A stretch of 64,000 nt of DNA from Mesorhizobium sp. DCY119 (GTDB lineage Bacteria > Pseudomonadota > Alphaproteobacteria > Rhizobiales > Rhizobiaceae), in NCBI RefSeq assembly GCF_003590645.1, contig NZ_CP031834.1, positions 930,001-994,000 on the forward strand, written 5' to 3'. Below, piece by piece: positions 9,825 through 19,100 of the stretch. Within the stretch, counting starts at the first letter, position 1. Each line of letters opens with the position of its first letter. A model generated the notes under the pieces. It was not told where the DNA came from. It made no database searches and saw only the letters and a list, made by a program, of their open reading frames with translations. The position numbers and the translations under genes were made by a program.

Positions 9825-9886
9825 CGTCGAGCGATACGAAACCGGCCTGACAGGCCGTTCGATATTTCACGCCTATGGAGACACTC

Positions 9887-11254
9887 ATGTCCGATCTGAC
9901 CATCGGGCGGGAAAGTGCCGGCATTGCCGCGCAATCCGCGTCCGACCTTTACCGCGCCGTCTGGCGCTGGCATTTCTATGCAGGCCTGCTGGTCCTGCCC
10001 TTCATGATCACGCTCGCCGTCACCGGCGCGCTCTATCTGTTTCGGGACGAGTTGGATGCAGTCATTCATGCCGACCTGAAACGCGTTGAAATCCAGGAAA
10101 GCGCAAAGGTTGCGCCGTCCGCTATGGTGGCCGCAGCTCTCGCTGCCCATCCTGGCACTGCCGTCAAATTCACCGATCCCGGCTCGCCCGACGCATCGGC
10201 CGAGATCACCGTCAATACCGAGACGCAAGGCAAGCTGGCGGTCTATGTCGATCCCTATGACGGCAAGGTGCTCGGCTCGCTCCCCGACCGCGGAACGGTG
10301 ATGTGGACCATCCGCTACCTGCACAGCCTGAAATATTTCGGGTCGACCGCCCGCATGGTGATCGAGATCGCTGCCGGCTGGTCGGTCCTGCTTGTCGGCA
10401 CCGGCATCTATCTGTGGTGGCCGCGCCGGCAGACGGGCGGCGTCGTCAGCGTGCGCGGAACCCCGAAGCGTCGGGTGTTCTGGCGCGACACCCATGCCGT
10501 CACCGGCATTTTCGTCGGCTTCTTCATCGTCTTCCTGGCGATCACCGGCATGCCCTGGTCGGGCGTCTGGGGCGGCAAGGTCAATGAATGGGCCAATGGC
10601 AACAATTTCGGCTATCCCGCCGGCGTGCGGATCGCGGTGCCGATGTCGGACGAGCATCTCGATCATGTCGCCAAGACATCATGGTCGCTCGAACAGGCGC
10701 AGGTTCCGCAATCGCCCGCCGGACACCACGGCGCCACCCCGATAAGCTTGGATGATGCGGTCTCGACGTTCGACCGGCTCGGCCTGCATCGCGGCTATGC
10801 CGTCAACATTCCGGCGACGCCGACGGGCGTCTATACCGGCTCGGTCTATCCCGACGACCTGGCGCAGCAGCGGGTGGTTCATCTCGACCAGTATTCGGGC
10901 AAGCCGCTGATCGACATGAGCTATGCCGACTACGGGCCGCTCGGCAAATGGCTGGAGTGGGGGATCAATGTCCACCTCGGCCAGCAGTTCGGTCTCGCCA
11001 ATCAGCTCGTGCTGCTGGCAGCCTGCATCGCCATTGTCGCACTCGCCGTTTCGGCGGGCGTGATGTGGTGGAAGCGCCGACCTCAGGGTTCGCTCGGCGT
11101 GCCGCCAATGCCGTTGGACAGGCGCGTGTTTCGCGGGCTGATTGCGATTCTTGCCATCGGCGGGGTGCTGTTTCCGCTCGTCGGAGCATCGCTGGTGGTG
11201 ATGCTGGCGCTGGATTGGGCGTTTGGGCGGGTGCGGATGGTTGGGAAGGTTTGA
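9887..11254 (+). CDS. PepSY-associated transmembrane protein (PiuB-like)
   Basis: 455 aa. Four hydrophobic segments at about residues 28-50, 155-178, 205-225 and 370-395, plus a C-terminal pair, with PepSY domains between them (VYVDPYDGKVLGSLP; RVVHLDQYSGKPLIDMSYADYG). The opening WRWHFYAGLLVLPFMI and the HDTHAVTG-like WRDTHAVTGIF segment are typical of the COG3182 'uncharacterised iron-regulated membrane protein' family, thought to reduce or move siderophore iron. The start at 9887 is preferred to an in-frame ATG at 9875, because GGAG then stands at normal distance. No TonB receptor gene is adjacent. Substrate unknown. Confidence 0.85.
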   Translation: MSDLTIGRESAGIAAQSASDLYRAVWRWHFYAGLLVLPFMITLAVTGALYLFRDELDAVIHADLKRVEIQESAKVAPSAMVAAALAAHPGTAVKFTDPGSPDASAEITVNTETQGKLAVYVDPYDGKVLGSLPDRGTVMWTIRYLHSLKYFGSTARMVIEIAAGWSVLLVGTGIYLWWPRRQTGGVVSVRGTPKRRVFWRDTHAVTGIFVGFFIVFLAITGMPWSGVWGGKVNEWANGNNFGYPAGVRIAVPMSDEHLDHVAKTSWSLEQAQVPQSPAGHHGATPISLDDAVSTFDRLGLHRGYAVNIPATPTGVYTGSVYPDDLAQQRVVHLDQYSGKPLIDMSYADYGPLGKWLEWGINVHLGQQFGLANQLVLLAACIAIVALAVSAGVMWWKRRPQGSLGVPPMPLDRRVFRGLIAILAIGGVLFPLVGASLVVMLALDWAFGRVRMVGKV

Positions 11255-11286
11255 GGAGAAGGAGGCTGGCCGCAACGCTGGCGACC

Positions 11287-11315
11287 CCCTCTCCCCGTCC
11301 TTCACGGGGAGAGGG
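11287..11315. repeat. short palindrome of the CTCCCCGT repeat family
   Basis: Perfect 12-base arms CCCTCTCCCCGT and ACGGGGAGAGGG around a five-base loop, just after the PepSY gene. The same core recurs at 32.6-32.8 kb and 46.0-46.1 kb in larger elements. It may also work as a terminator, though no T run follows. Confidence 0.7.
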
Positions 11316-11375
11316 TAAGGGTGAGGGGCCGTTTAAGGCCTTCTGCAGTTCGCACCTTCAACGAGGCACCGCTGC

Positions 11376-11457
11376 CCCGGCCCTTCGCTAGGGCTCCGGG
11401 CGTTCGAAACTCGAAAAGCCAAATCGTTGGCTTTTCGCCGGCCAAAGGCCGGACGTT
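11376..11457 (-). repeat. dispersed repeat, copy 1 (82 bases)
   Basis: Read on the minus strand, this segment matches 32478-32560 on the plus strand almost base for base by eye, including the perfect inner palindrome around AAAAGCCAACGATTTGGCTTTT (first and last arms AAAAGCCAA and TTGGCTTTT) and the block CGCCCGGAGCCCTAGCG. It ends two bases before the phaR stop codon, so it may also shape the phaR 3' end. Confidence 0.8.
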
Positions 11458-11459
11458 TC

Positions 11460-12059
11460 TCACCCCATAGAATCGATCTTGCGCTGCATGGCAGCAATCT
11501 GCTCCTTCAGCTCCTGAAGGTCGCCCGGCTTTTCAGAACTTTCCTGCTTTGCCGGCTCGGCGGGTGCGGAGGCAGTGCCGCCCTGCGGGAAGGGCGTGAA
11601 CAGGCGCATCGCGTTCTGGAACATTTCCATGTTGCGGCGCGTCTGTTCTTCCAGCGCCTTCATCGGCGCAAGCTTCATCATCTCCATCGGCGACTTGCCG
11701 AGAGAGGTTTTCATCTGCTCGCGAAAGCGTTCCTGCTCCTTGGCGAAAGCCACCATCGACTGTTCGAGGAAGCTCGGCACGATCATCTGCATCTGGTCGC
11801 CATAGAAGGCGATGAGCTGGCGCAGGAACGGGATCGGCAGCATATTCTGCCCATCCTTGTTCTCCAGCTCGAAAATGATCTGCGTCAGCACCGGGTGGGT
11901 GATGTCCTCGCCGGTCTTGGCGTCCTGCACGGTGAATTCCTCGCCCTTCTTGACCATCTCGGCCAGGTCCTCGAGCGTCACATAGGTGCTGGTGCCTGTG
12001 TTGTAGAGTCGGCGGTTGGCGTATTTCTTGATCACGACCGGATCGTCTTTTGCGGGCAT
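11460..12059 (-). CDS. phaR: polyhydroxyalkanoate synthesis repressor PhaR
   Basis: 199 aa regulator that binds both DNA and nascent polyhydroxybutyrate and represses phasin and pha genes until polymer appears. The N-terminal PHB accumulation domain VVIKKYANRRLYNTGTSTYVTLEDL is unmistakable. A second conserved block NMLPIPFLRQLIAFYGDQMQ follows, then a Met/Glu-rich helical region and a coiled tail (DLQELKEQIAAMQRKID). The start at 12059 is favoured over one 19 codons upstream since GGGGAGGA is six bases before it. It is divergent from phaA with 278 bases between, where its operator may lie. Confidence 0.95.
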   Translation of the reverse strand: MPAKDDPVVIKKYANRRLYNTGTSTYVTLEDLAEMVKKGEEFTVQDAKTGEDITHPVLTQIIFELENKDGQNMLPIPFLRQLIAFYGDQMQMIVPSFLEQSMVAFAKEQERFREQMKTSLGKSPMEMMKLAPMKALEEQTRRNMEMFQNAMRLFTPFPQGGTASAPAEPAKQESSEKPGDLQELKEQIAAMQRKIDSMG

Positions 12060-12337
12060 CAAATTCCTCCCCAGGGACCGGAACGCGAAGTATGCAGCCG
12101 GTAACGATTGCGCCATGGCGAGGATATGCGCAAAACGTCTGCAATTCCAAGCGCTTTGTGCAGTGCGGGAATTTTGTGCGGAAATGCTGCGTTGCGCGGG
12201 CGATTTTTTGGCTGCGTTTTATTGCGGCAGCAATCCTGACCCATCGATTTCCAGTTTGACTCGGGTTCCTTAACGGGCAAGAAAAGCCCTTGAGAAGACC
12301 TCTATGCGGTCCGGCCCTAACTGTTCTGGAGAGTGAA

Positions 12338-13522
12338 ATGCCCGCCTCGAATTCCATCGTCATCGCCAGCGCCGCCCGCACTGCGGTAGGTTCCTTCAAC
12401 GGCTCGTTCGCCAATACGCCTGCCCATGAACTGGGTGCTGTCGTCGTCAAGGAAGTGCTGGCACGTGCCGGTGTTGATGCCGCTGAAGTCGATGAGGTCA
12501 TCCTCGGTCAGGTGCTGACCGCGGGGCAGGGCCAGAACCCGGCGCGGCAGGCGTCCATCGCCGCCGGCCTGCCTATTGAAACCACCGCCTGGGGTCTCAA
12601 TCAGGTCTGCGGCTCGGGCCTGCGCGCCATCGCGCTCGGCATGCAGCAGATCGCGACGGGCGACGCCAAGATCATCGTTGCCGGCGGCCAGGAATCGATG
12701 TCGCTGTCCACGCATTGCCAGCATCTGCGCGCCGGCACCAAGATGGGCGACCTGAAGCTCATCGACACGATGATCAAGGACGGTCTGTGGGATGCCTTCA
12801 ACGGCTACCACATGGGCAACACCGCCGAAAATGTCGCACGCCAGTTCCAGATCACCCGCGACGATCAGGACGAATTCGCGCTCGCCTCGCAGAACAAGGC
12901 GGAGGCCGCTCAGAAGGCGGGAAAGTTCAAGGACGAGATCGTCGCCTTCACCGTCAAGGGCCGCAAGGGCGACACCATCGTCGACCAGGACGAATATATC
13001 CGCATCGGCGCGACGATCGATGCCATGCAGAAGCTTAAACCCGCCTTCGACAAGGACGGCACGGTGACTGCCGCCAACGCGTCCGGCCTGAATGACGGTG
13101 CCGCCGCTGCCGTGCTGATGACCGAGGCCGAAGCCGAGAGGCGCGGTATCACCCCGCTTGCCCGCATCGTTTCCTGGGCGACCGCCGGCGTCGACCCATC
13201 CATAATGGGCACGGGGCCGATCCCGGCATCGAAGAAGGCGCTGGAGAAGGCCGGCTGGTCGGTCGGCGATCTCGATCTCGTCGAGGCCAACGAGGCTTTT
13301 GCGGCTCAGGCCTGCGCGGTCAACAAGGGTCTCGGCTGGGATCCGGCCATCGTCAACGTCAATGGCGGGGCGATTGCCATCGGCCACCCGATCGGAGCAT
13401 CGGGCGCGCGTATCTTCAACACGCTGGTCTTCGAAATGAAGCGCCGCGGCGCCAAGAAGGGCCTCGCCACGCTGTGCATCGGCGGCGGCATGGGCGTGGC
13501 GATGTGTGTTGAGGCGATTTAG
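12338..13522 (+). CDS. phaA: acetyl-CoA C-acetyltransferase (beta-ketothiolase)
   Basis: 394 aa, the standard length of biosynthetic thiolase. It condenses two acetyl-CoA to acetoacetyl-CoA, the first step of polyhydroxybutyrate synthesis. The acyl-accepting Cys is at residue 91 ([10 protein letters not shown]); the general-base His is at 350 ([10 protein letters not shown]) and the second Cys at 380 (CIGGGMG). GGAGAG stands before the chosen ATG; homologues begin at the same [15 protein letters not shown]. It is followed by phaB and separated from it by a 153-base gap filled with an imperfect hairpin. A role in acetoacetate degradation is also possible, as the reaction is reversible. Confidence 0.97.
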   Translation: MPASNSIVIASAARTAVGSFNGSFANTPAHELGAVVVKEVLARAGVDAAEVDEVILGQVLTAGQGQNPARQASIAAGLPIETTAWGLNQVCGSGLRAIALGMQQIATGDAKIIVAGGQESMSLSTHCQHLRAGTKMGDLKLIDTMIKDGLWDAFNGYHMGNTAENVARQFQITRDDQDEFALASQNKAEAAQKAGKFKDEIVAFTVKGRKGDTIVDQDEYIRIGATIDAMQKLKPAFDKDGTVTAANASGLNDGAAAAVLMTEAEAERRGITPLARIVSWATAGVDPSIMGTGPIPASKKALEKAGWSVGDLDLVEANEAFAAQACAVNKGLGWDPAIVNVNGGAIAIGHPIGASGARIFNTLVFEMKRRGAKKGLATLCIGGGMGVAMCVEAI

Positions 13523-13527
13523 GAATC

Positions 13528-13646
13528 TAGGGGAATAAGAGAATAGGGCAGTAGGGGAGTAGGTGGAAGTAAACAGTAAGCGATTAGCCTCAGAGTGAAT
13601 GCCACTCCTTGCTTCCCCTACTGCCTTACTCCCCTATTCCCCTACT
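13528..13646. repeat. long imperfect inverted repeat between phaA and phaB
   Basis: The arm TAGGGGAATAAGAGAATAGG and following bases (13528-13566) is matched, as its reverse complement and with roughly four in five bases identical by eye, by 13606-13646. The arms are themselves made of short AGGGGA/GTAGGGG units, so the element looks like a small satellite that has formed a hairpin. About 40 bases separate the arms. It ends just before the GAGGAGGAG ribosome-binding site of phaB. Confidence 0.75.
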
Positions 13647-13675
13647 CCCATAAAAAATAAGAGGAGGAGCACTTC

Positions 13676-14398
13676 ATGACCAGAACAGCACTCGTCACCG
13701 GGGGATCGCGTGGCATCGGGGCGGCGATCGCCGTTGCGCTGAAGAATGCGGGCTACAAGGTTGCCGCCAATTATGCCGGCAATGACGAAGCGGCGCAGAA
13801 ATTCACCGCCGACACCGGCATCAAGACCTACAAATGGTCGGTCGCCGACTACGACGCCTGCGAGGCCGGGATAAAACAGGTCGAGGCCGATCTCGGGCCG
13901 GTCGATGTTCTGGTCAACAATGCCGGCATCACCCGCGACGCACCTTTCCACAAGATGACGCGCGACCAGTGGCGCGAGGTCATGGAAACCAATCTCAACG
14001 GCGTCTTTAACATGACGCATCCGCTGTGGAACGGCATGCGCGAGCGCAAGTTCGGCCGCGTCATCACCATTTCCTCGATCAACGGCCAGAAGGGCCAGTT
14101 CGCGCAGGCGAATTATTCGGCGGCCAAGGCCGGCGATATCGGCTTCACCAAGGCGCTGGCGCAGGAAGGCGCGCGCGCTGGCATCACCGTCAACGCCATC
14201 TGCCCCGGCTATATCGCGACAGACATGGTCATGGCGGTGCCGGAAAAGGTGCGCGAGTCCATCATCGCGCAGATCCCGGTCGGCCGGCTCGGCGAGGCCG
14301 TCGAGATCGCGCGCTGCGTGGTGTTCCTGTCATCCGACGATGCCGGCTTCATCACCGGCTCGACGATTACCGCCAATGGCGGGCAGTATTTTGTGTGA
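13676..14398 (+). CDS. phaB: acetoacetyl-CoA reductase
   Basis: 240 aa short-chain dehydrogenase that reduces acetoacetyl-CoA to (R)-3-hydroxybutyryl-CoA with NADPH, step two of polyhydroxybutyrate synthesis. The cofactor motif VTGGSRGIGAA is at residues 6-16, NNAG near 80, catalytic Ser in ITISSINGQ and the YSAAK motif near 148-152. The PhaB-specific C-terminus SDDAGFITGSTITANGGQYFV is intact. A strong purine-rich ribosome-binding site (GAGGAGGAG) precedes the ATG. phaC is not in this window. Confidence 0.97.
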   Translation: MTRTALVTGGSRGIGAAIAVALKNAGYKVAANYAGNDEAAQKFTADTGIKTYKWSVADYDACEAGIKQVEADLGPVDVLVNNAGITRDAPFHKMTRDQWREVMETNLNGVFNMTHPLWNGMRERKFGRVITISSINGQKGQFAQANYSAAKAGDIGFTKALAQEGARAGITVNAICPGYIATDMVMAVPEKVRESIIAQIPVGRLGEAVEIARCVVFLSSDDAGFITGSTITANGGQYFV

Positions 14399-14455
14399 GG
14401 TTGGGTGCTGCCACGTCGCCAGAGGCATGGCTGACGACCGTTGATGTTGGCAAAA

Positions 14456-14484
14456 AAGAAAACGGCGCCCGAGGGCGCCGTTTC
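14456..14484 (-). terminator. intrinsic terminator of aqpZ
   Basis: Perfect 10-base arms AACGGCGCCC and GGGCGCCGTT with a two-base loop; read on the minus strand the hairpin runs into TTTTCTTTTTT, 20 bases after the aqpZ stop codon. Confidence 0.85.
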
Positions 14485-14504
14485 CGTTTGATCTGCCGCA
14501 AAAA

Positions 14505-15194
14505 TCACTCGTCGCCGAACAGCGACTTGTGGGCGATGCCGGCGAGGATGGCGCCGACGATCGGGGCGACCCAGAACAGCCAGAGCTGCTGCAGCGCCCA
14601 GCCGCCGACGAACAGCGCCGGACCGGTGGAGCGCGCCGGGTTGACCGAGGTGTTGGTCACCGGGATCGAGATCAGGTGGATCAGGGTCAGCGCCAGGCCG
14701 ATGGCGATCGGCGCAAAACCTGCCGGAACGCGTTTCGTCGTGACGCCGAGGATGATCATCAGGAACATGAAGGTCAGCACGATTTCGATGACAAGGGCTG
14801 CACCCATCGAATAGCCGCCCGGCGAATGCTCGCCATAGCCGTTCGATGCGAAGCCGCCGGAAAGCGAGAAATCCGCCTTGCCGCTGGCGATGAAGTACAG
14901 GATCGCCGAGGCGACGATGGCGCCGATGACCTGGGCGATGACATAGGGGACGAGATCCTTGGCCGGAAGACGCCCGGCCACGGTGAGGCCGACGGATACG
15001 GCCGGATTGAAGTGGCCGCCGGAAATCCCGCCCACGGCATAAGCCATGGTGAGGACCGTCAGGCCGAACGCAAACGCAACGCCAAGAAAACCAATACCGA
15101 ATTGGGGGAAAGCGGCGGCAAGAACGGCGCTGCCGCAACCGCCGAAGACGAGCCAGAAAGTACCGAGGAACTCGGCGAAGAGACGTTTGGACAT
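14505..15194 (-). CDS. aqpZ: aquaporin Z
   Basis: 229 aa, six transmembrane helices, the usual length of AqpZ water channels. Both pore motifs are present: HFNPAVS with NPA at residues 63-65 and TSVNPARST with NPA at 185-187. The Arg after the second NPA and the His-rich filter region fit a water-selective channel rather than a glycerol facilitator. The gene is monocistronic with its own terminator; upstream lies the 1 kb repeat-rich gap. The role is rapid osmotic water flow across the inner membrane. Confidence 0.96.
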   Translation of the reverse strand: MSKRLFAEFLGTFWLVFGGCGSAVLAAAFPQFGIGFLGVAFAFGLTVLTMAYAVGGISGGHFNPAVSVGLTVAGRLPAKDLVPYVIAQVIGAIVASAILYFIASGKADFSLSGGFASNGYGEHSPGGYSMGAALVIEIVLTFMFLMIILGVTTKRVPAGFAPIAIGLALTLIHLISIPVTNTSVNPARSTGPALFVGGWALQQLWLFWVAPIVGAILAGIAHKSLFGDE

Positions 15195-15430
15195 GGTAAT
15201 ACCCTCCTAGTACCAATGACCTAGAAGATTCACGAAATCGGGCACAACGCAATGGCGAGACATGCGGTGGGGCCTGCCACTTCAACGATTGTCACAGCTA
15301 TTTACGTTGGGGCAGCCTTTGCGTTTGCAAAGCTGTGCCGGAACGGGGCATTTTGGTTAATTCCCGCCGCCCGGTCGGCATGCCGGAGCGACGCCGGCAG
15401 GGGATAATTGTGCCTCGCCGGACAAGCCTC

Positions 15431-15516
15431 ACCATATGCTGTGGTGAACAAACCGGGAAACGACCGCCATCAGCGATTCGTCGCTGCTTCGTTCTTCCTT
15501 TGAGCGGAACGTTAAC
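15431..15516 (+). repeat. degenerate direct repeat, unit 1
   Basis: Shares the ordered blocks CATATG, GTGAACAAA, CAGCGATTCGTCGC, TTCGTTC and GGAACGTTAA with units 2 and 3, with similar spacing inside each unit. By eye about 65-70 percent of bases agree with unit 2. Confidence 0.7.
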
Positions 15517-15704
15517 GGAAATGCTCGCCGCGGGACGCTCCATGGTCATTTCCGCTTAAGCATCTTTACGAAAGCCTTAATGCACGAGCCGCGCCTTCGG
15601 CCGGGCAAGTGGTGCGCCGGGTAAAGGTTAACAACAGTAGCGAAAAAGGCGTAGTCGGGTGAATACGCGTTCCTGCATGTGGATGCTGAATCGCTGTCAA
15701 GTCC

Positions 15705-15788
15705 CACATGTTGCGTCGAACAAACCGTGAATCCAGCTAAATCAGTGATTCGTCGCCGATTCGTTCCGTGTTTGGCCGGAACGTTAAT
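15705..15788 (+). repeat. degenerate direct repeat, unit 2
   Basis: Ordered blocks CACATG, TCGAACAAA, CAGTGATTCGTCGCCGATTC, GTTCC and GGAACGTTAA. Begins about 274 bases after unit 1. Contains three GANTC sites. Confidence 0.7.
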
Positions 15789-15963
15789 TTCGGGACACGC
15801 GAGGTCGGATGTTCTCGATGTGAAATTCTATAAAATATAATAAATTCAATCTGTTAAACGTTTCTGGCACCATCCAGCCGGCAAAAGGTTAATGCCGAGG
15901 GACGAATCCCGAGCCTGTCGAATTTCAGCGATTCAGCATGTGGTGAGATTCGCCGTGACTCAG

Positions 15964-16049
15964 GCTACATGTGGGGGTGAACAAAAGCTGAATCTGCTGG
16001 AGTCAGCGATTCGTAGCCGATTCGTTCCAGACTCGTTCCACCTCTTAAT
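15964..16049 (+). repeat. degenerate direct repeat, unit 3
   Basis: Ordered blocks TACATG, GTGAACAAA, CAGCGATTCGTAGCCGATTC, GTTCC and CTTAATT. Begins about 259 bases after unit 2. Contains five GANTC sites. A partial fourth match (TTTCAGCGATTCAGCATGTG) lies just upstream at 15922-15942. Confidence 0.7.
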
Positions 16050-16190
16050 TTTCGCGAAAATTCAGGCTTTCGTTTCCGCGCCCAAGTGCCTATCTGTCGA
16101 AACGAACGTGCTTGCCCGGAAATTGCCGCGATAGCCGGCCAGTCGGGTCTTTCGCGACAAACCGCGCCAGAAAGGCCGCCACCGCCGCCG

Positions 16191-19100
16191 ATGAACATTC
16201 ATCCCAAACAGAATGACCCGCTCGTGCTTTCCGGCCGCGACGTGACGGCCGTGCTCGGGCCGACCAACACCGGCAAGACGCATCTGGCGATCGAGCGCAT
16301 GGTGGCGCATGAAAGCGGCATCATCGGCCTGCCGCTGCGGTTGCTAGCGCGCGAGGTCTATGGCCGCGTCTGCGACAAGGTCGGTGCTGCCAAGGTGGCG
16401 CTCGTCACCGGCGAGGAAAAGATCCTGCCGCCCGGCGCCAAATATTCGGTCTGCACAGTCGAGGCGATGCCGCGCGAGACCAATGCCGCCTTCGTCGCCA
16501 TAGACGAGGTGCAGCTTGCCGGCGATCTCGAGCGCGGCCACATCTTCACCGACCGTATCCTGCATCTCAGGGGCCGGCAGGAGACGCTGCTGCTGGGCGC
16601 TGCCACCATGCGTGGCATTCTGGAGCGGCTGCTGCGGGGCGTTTCGGTGGTCACCCGGCCGCGCCTGTCGCATCTCGCCTATGCCGGTTCCAAAAAGCTG
16701 ACGCGTCTTCCCCGGCGCTCGGCCATCGTCGCCTTCTCGGCCGACGAGGTTTATGCGATCGCCGAACTGATCCGGCGCCAGCGTGGCGGTGCTGCCGTCG
16801 TGCTCGGAGCGCTCTCGCCGCGCACCCGCAATGCGCAGGTGGCGCTCTACCAGTCCGGCGACGTCGATTACCTCATTGCAACCGACGCTATCGGCATGGG
16901 CCTCAATCTCGATGTCGACCATGTCGCCTTCGCCCAGAACCGCAAATTCGACGGTTTCCAGTTTCGCGATCTTACCGCTGCCGAGCTTGGCCAGATCGCC
17001 GGCCGTGCCGGGCGGCATCTGCGCGACGGCACTTTCGGCGTCACCGGCCAGGTCGATCCGCTTTCAGACGAGCTGATCGAGAAGATCGAAGGGCATGAGT
17101 TCGACCCGGTGAAGGTGCTGCAGTGGCGCACGTCGCAGTTCGATTTTTCGAGCCTTGATGCACTCAAGCGCTCGATCGAGACGACAGCGCCCGTCGAAGG
17201 GCTGACGCGCGCCTTGCCGGCAGTCGATGCGCAGGCGCTGGAGCAATTGTCGAAGGATGCCGACATCCGCGCGCTGGCGACAAGCCGCGACCGCGTCGCG
17301 TTGCTGTGGGAGGTCTGCGCGCTGCCGGACTATCGCCGCATCGCGCCGGCGCAGCATGCCGACCTCATTTCCTCGATCTTCGTCGATATCGCCGATCGCG
17401 GCCATGTCGACGAAAATTACATGGCCGAACAGGTGCGCCGCGCCGACTCGACCGAGGGCGATATCGACACGCTTTCGCACCGCATCGCCCAAATACGGAC
17501 GTGGACCTATGTTTCCAATCGGCCTGGCTGGCTTGCCGATCCGGCACATTGGCAGGAAAAGACGCGGGAAATCGAAGACAGATTGTCGGATGCGCTGCAT
17601 GAACGGTTGACGAAACGCTTCGTAGACCGCAGGACTTCCGTCCTCATGCGCCGCCTTAGAGAAAATACAATGCTTGAAGCCGAAATAAGCCCAACCGGAA
17701 CGGTCCTCGTCGAAGGCCACCATGTCGGGGAATTGCAGGGGTTCCGTTTCACCGCCGACCAGAGCGCGGCCGGTGAGGATGGCAAGGCCATCAAGGCGGC
17801 AGCGCAAAAGGCGCTCGGCGTCGAGTTCGAAACGCGCGCGGATCGCTTCTCGGCCTGCGCCAATGGCGATCTCGCGCTTGGTTCCGACGGCACGCTGCGC
17901 TGGATCGGTGCGCCGATCGGCACGCTGGTGTCGACCGACGACGCGCTGCGCCCGCGCGTCATCCTGCTTGCCGACGAGCAACTGACCGGCCCGGCACGCG
18001 ACAAGGTCGCCGTGCGCGCCGAACGCTTCGTCAATTTCCAGATCGATACGCTGCTCAAGCCGCTGCTCGATCTGAAGAACGCCGAGCAGCTTTCCGGCAT
18101 CGCGCGCGGCATCGCCTTCCAGCTCGTCGAGAATTTCGGGCTGATCAACCGCCGCGATATCGCCGACGACATCAAGACGCTCGATCAGGAAGGCCGCGCC
18201 GGCCTGCGCCGTCTCGGCGTGCGCTTCGGCGCCTACCATGTCTTCGTGCCGTCGCTGCTGAAGCCTGGTCCGGCCGGGCTGGTGACGCTGCTGTGGGCGC
18301 TGAAGAACGACGGCAAGGACAAGCCCGGCTTCGGCGACGTGGTTCATGCGCTGGCTGCCGGCCGCACCTCGGTTGTCATCGACCAGACATTCGACAAGGC
18401 GTTCTACAAGCTTGCCGGTTTCCGCAATCTCGGCCGCCGCGCCGTGCGCGTCGACATTCTCGAGCGGCTGGCCGATCTCATCCGCCCCGCGCTGGCCTGG
18501 AAGGCCGGCATCGGCGTGCGGCCTGATGGTGCGTTCGACGGCAGCGCCTTCCTGGTGACGCCGGCGATGATGTCGATCCTCGGTGCTACCGCTGACGACA
18601 TCGAGGAAATCCTGAAGGGTCTCGGCTACCGTGCTGAGCCGAAGCCGGCCGTCGAGGTCAAGGCACGGCTGGAAGCGCTGGACACCGCCGCGCGCGAAGC
18701 CGCCGAGAAGGCAGCCGCGGCAAAGATCGAAGCGCAGGAGGCTGCTGCGAAAGCTGCCGCCGACGCAGCCAATGCCGTGTCGGATGCTGCGACCACTGAG
18801 GCGGAAGCTGCCACGCCGGAAGCCGACGCAACGGTGGCTGAAGCTGCCGAGCCGGTTTTGGAGCCCGAAGGTGAGGTAGTGGCAGAGGCTGCCGCCGCCG
18901 CGCCCGAAGCCGACACAACTGTTGCGGACGCTGTCGAGGCAACTGCTGACGCAGCAGCCGCGCCGGTTGAGGTTTCCGCATCGGAACCAGCCGTGGAAGA
19001 ACCGGTTGCGGAATCCGCGCCAGCGGCTCCCGAATCTGAAAACGCAGAAGCGACGCCCGCTCCAGAGGCGGCTGCGGAAACGCCTGCCGAGGCTGCGTCT

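Larger units (their letters stand above)
15195..16190. other. 1 kb gene-free region, rich in GANTC sites and GTTAA motifs
   Basis: No supported gene. It separates divergent aqpZ and the Suv3-like helicase. It holds three degenerate direct repeats (listed separately), 15 GANTC sequences (starts 15227, 15475, 15688, 15729, 15747, 15758, 15904, 15930, 15947, 15957, 15990, 16000, 16008, 16019, 16030) and many GTTAA/CTTAA motifs. A run of AT-rich sequence lies at 15813-15860. Chance would give about four GANTC per kilobase; nine fall within 131 bases. GANTC is the target of the cell-cycle methyltransferase CcrM in alphaproteobacteria. Confidence 0.8.

Noticed and set aside
15431-16049. CRISPR array in the repeat region
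   Set aside because: Repeats are degenerate, about 85 bases long and spaced about 265 bases apart, with no cas genes.
15195-16190. This gap as the chromosomal replication origin
   Set aside because: Repeats, an AT-rich tract and GANTC sites are suggestive, but no good DnaA box (TTATCCACA) is seen and the usual alphaproteobacterial neighbours (hemE, maf, rho, parAB) are absent. Kept only as a hypothesis in the findings.
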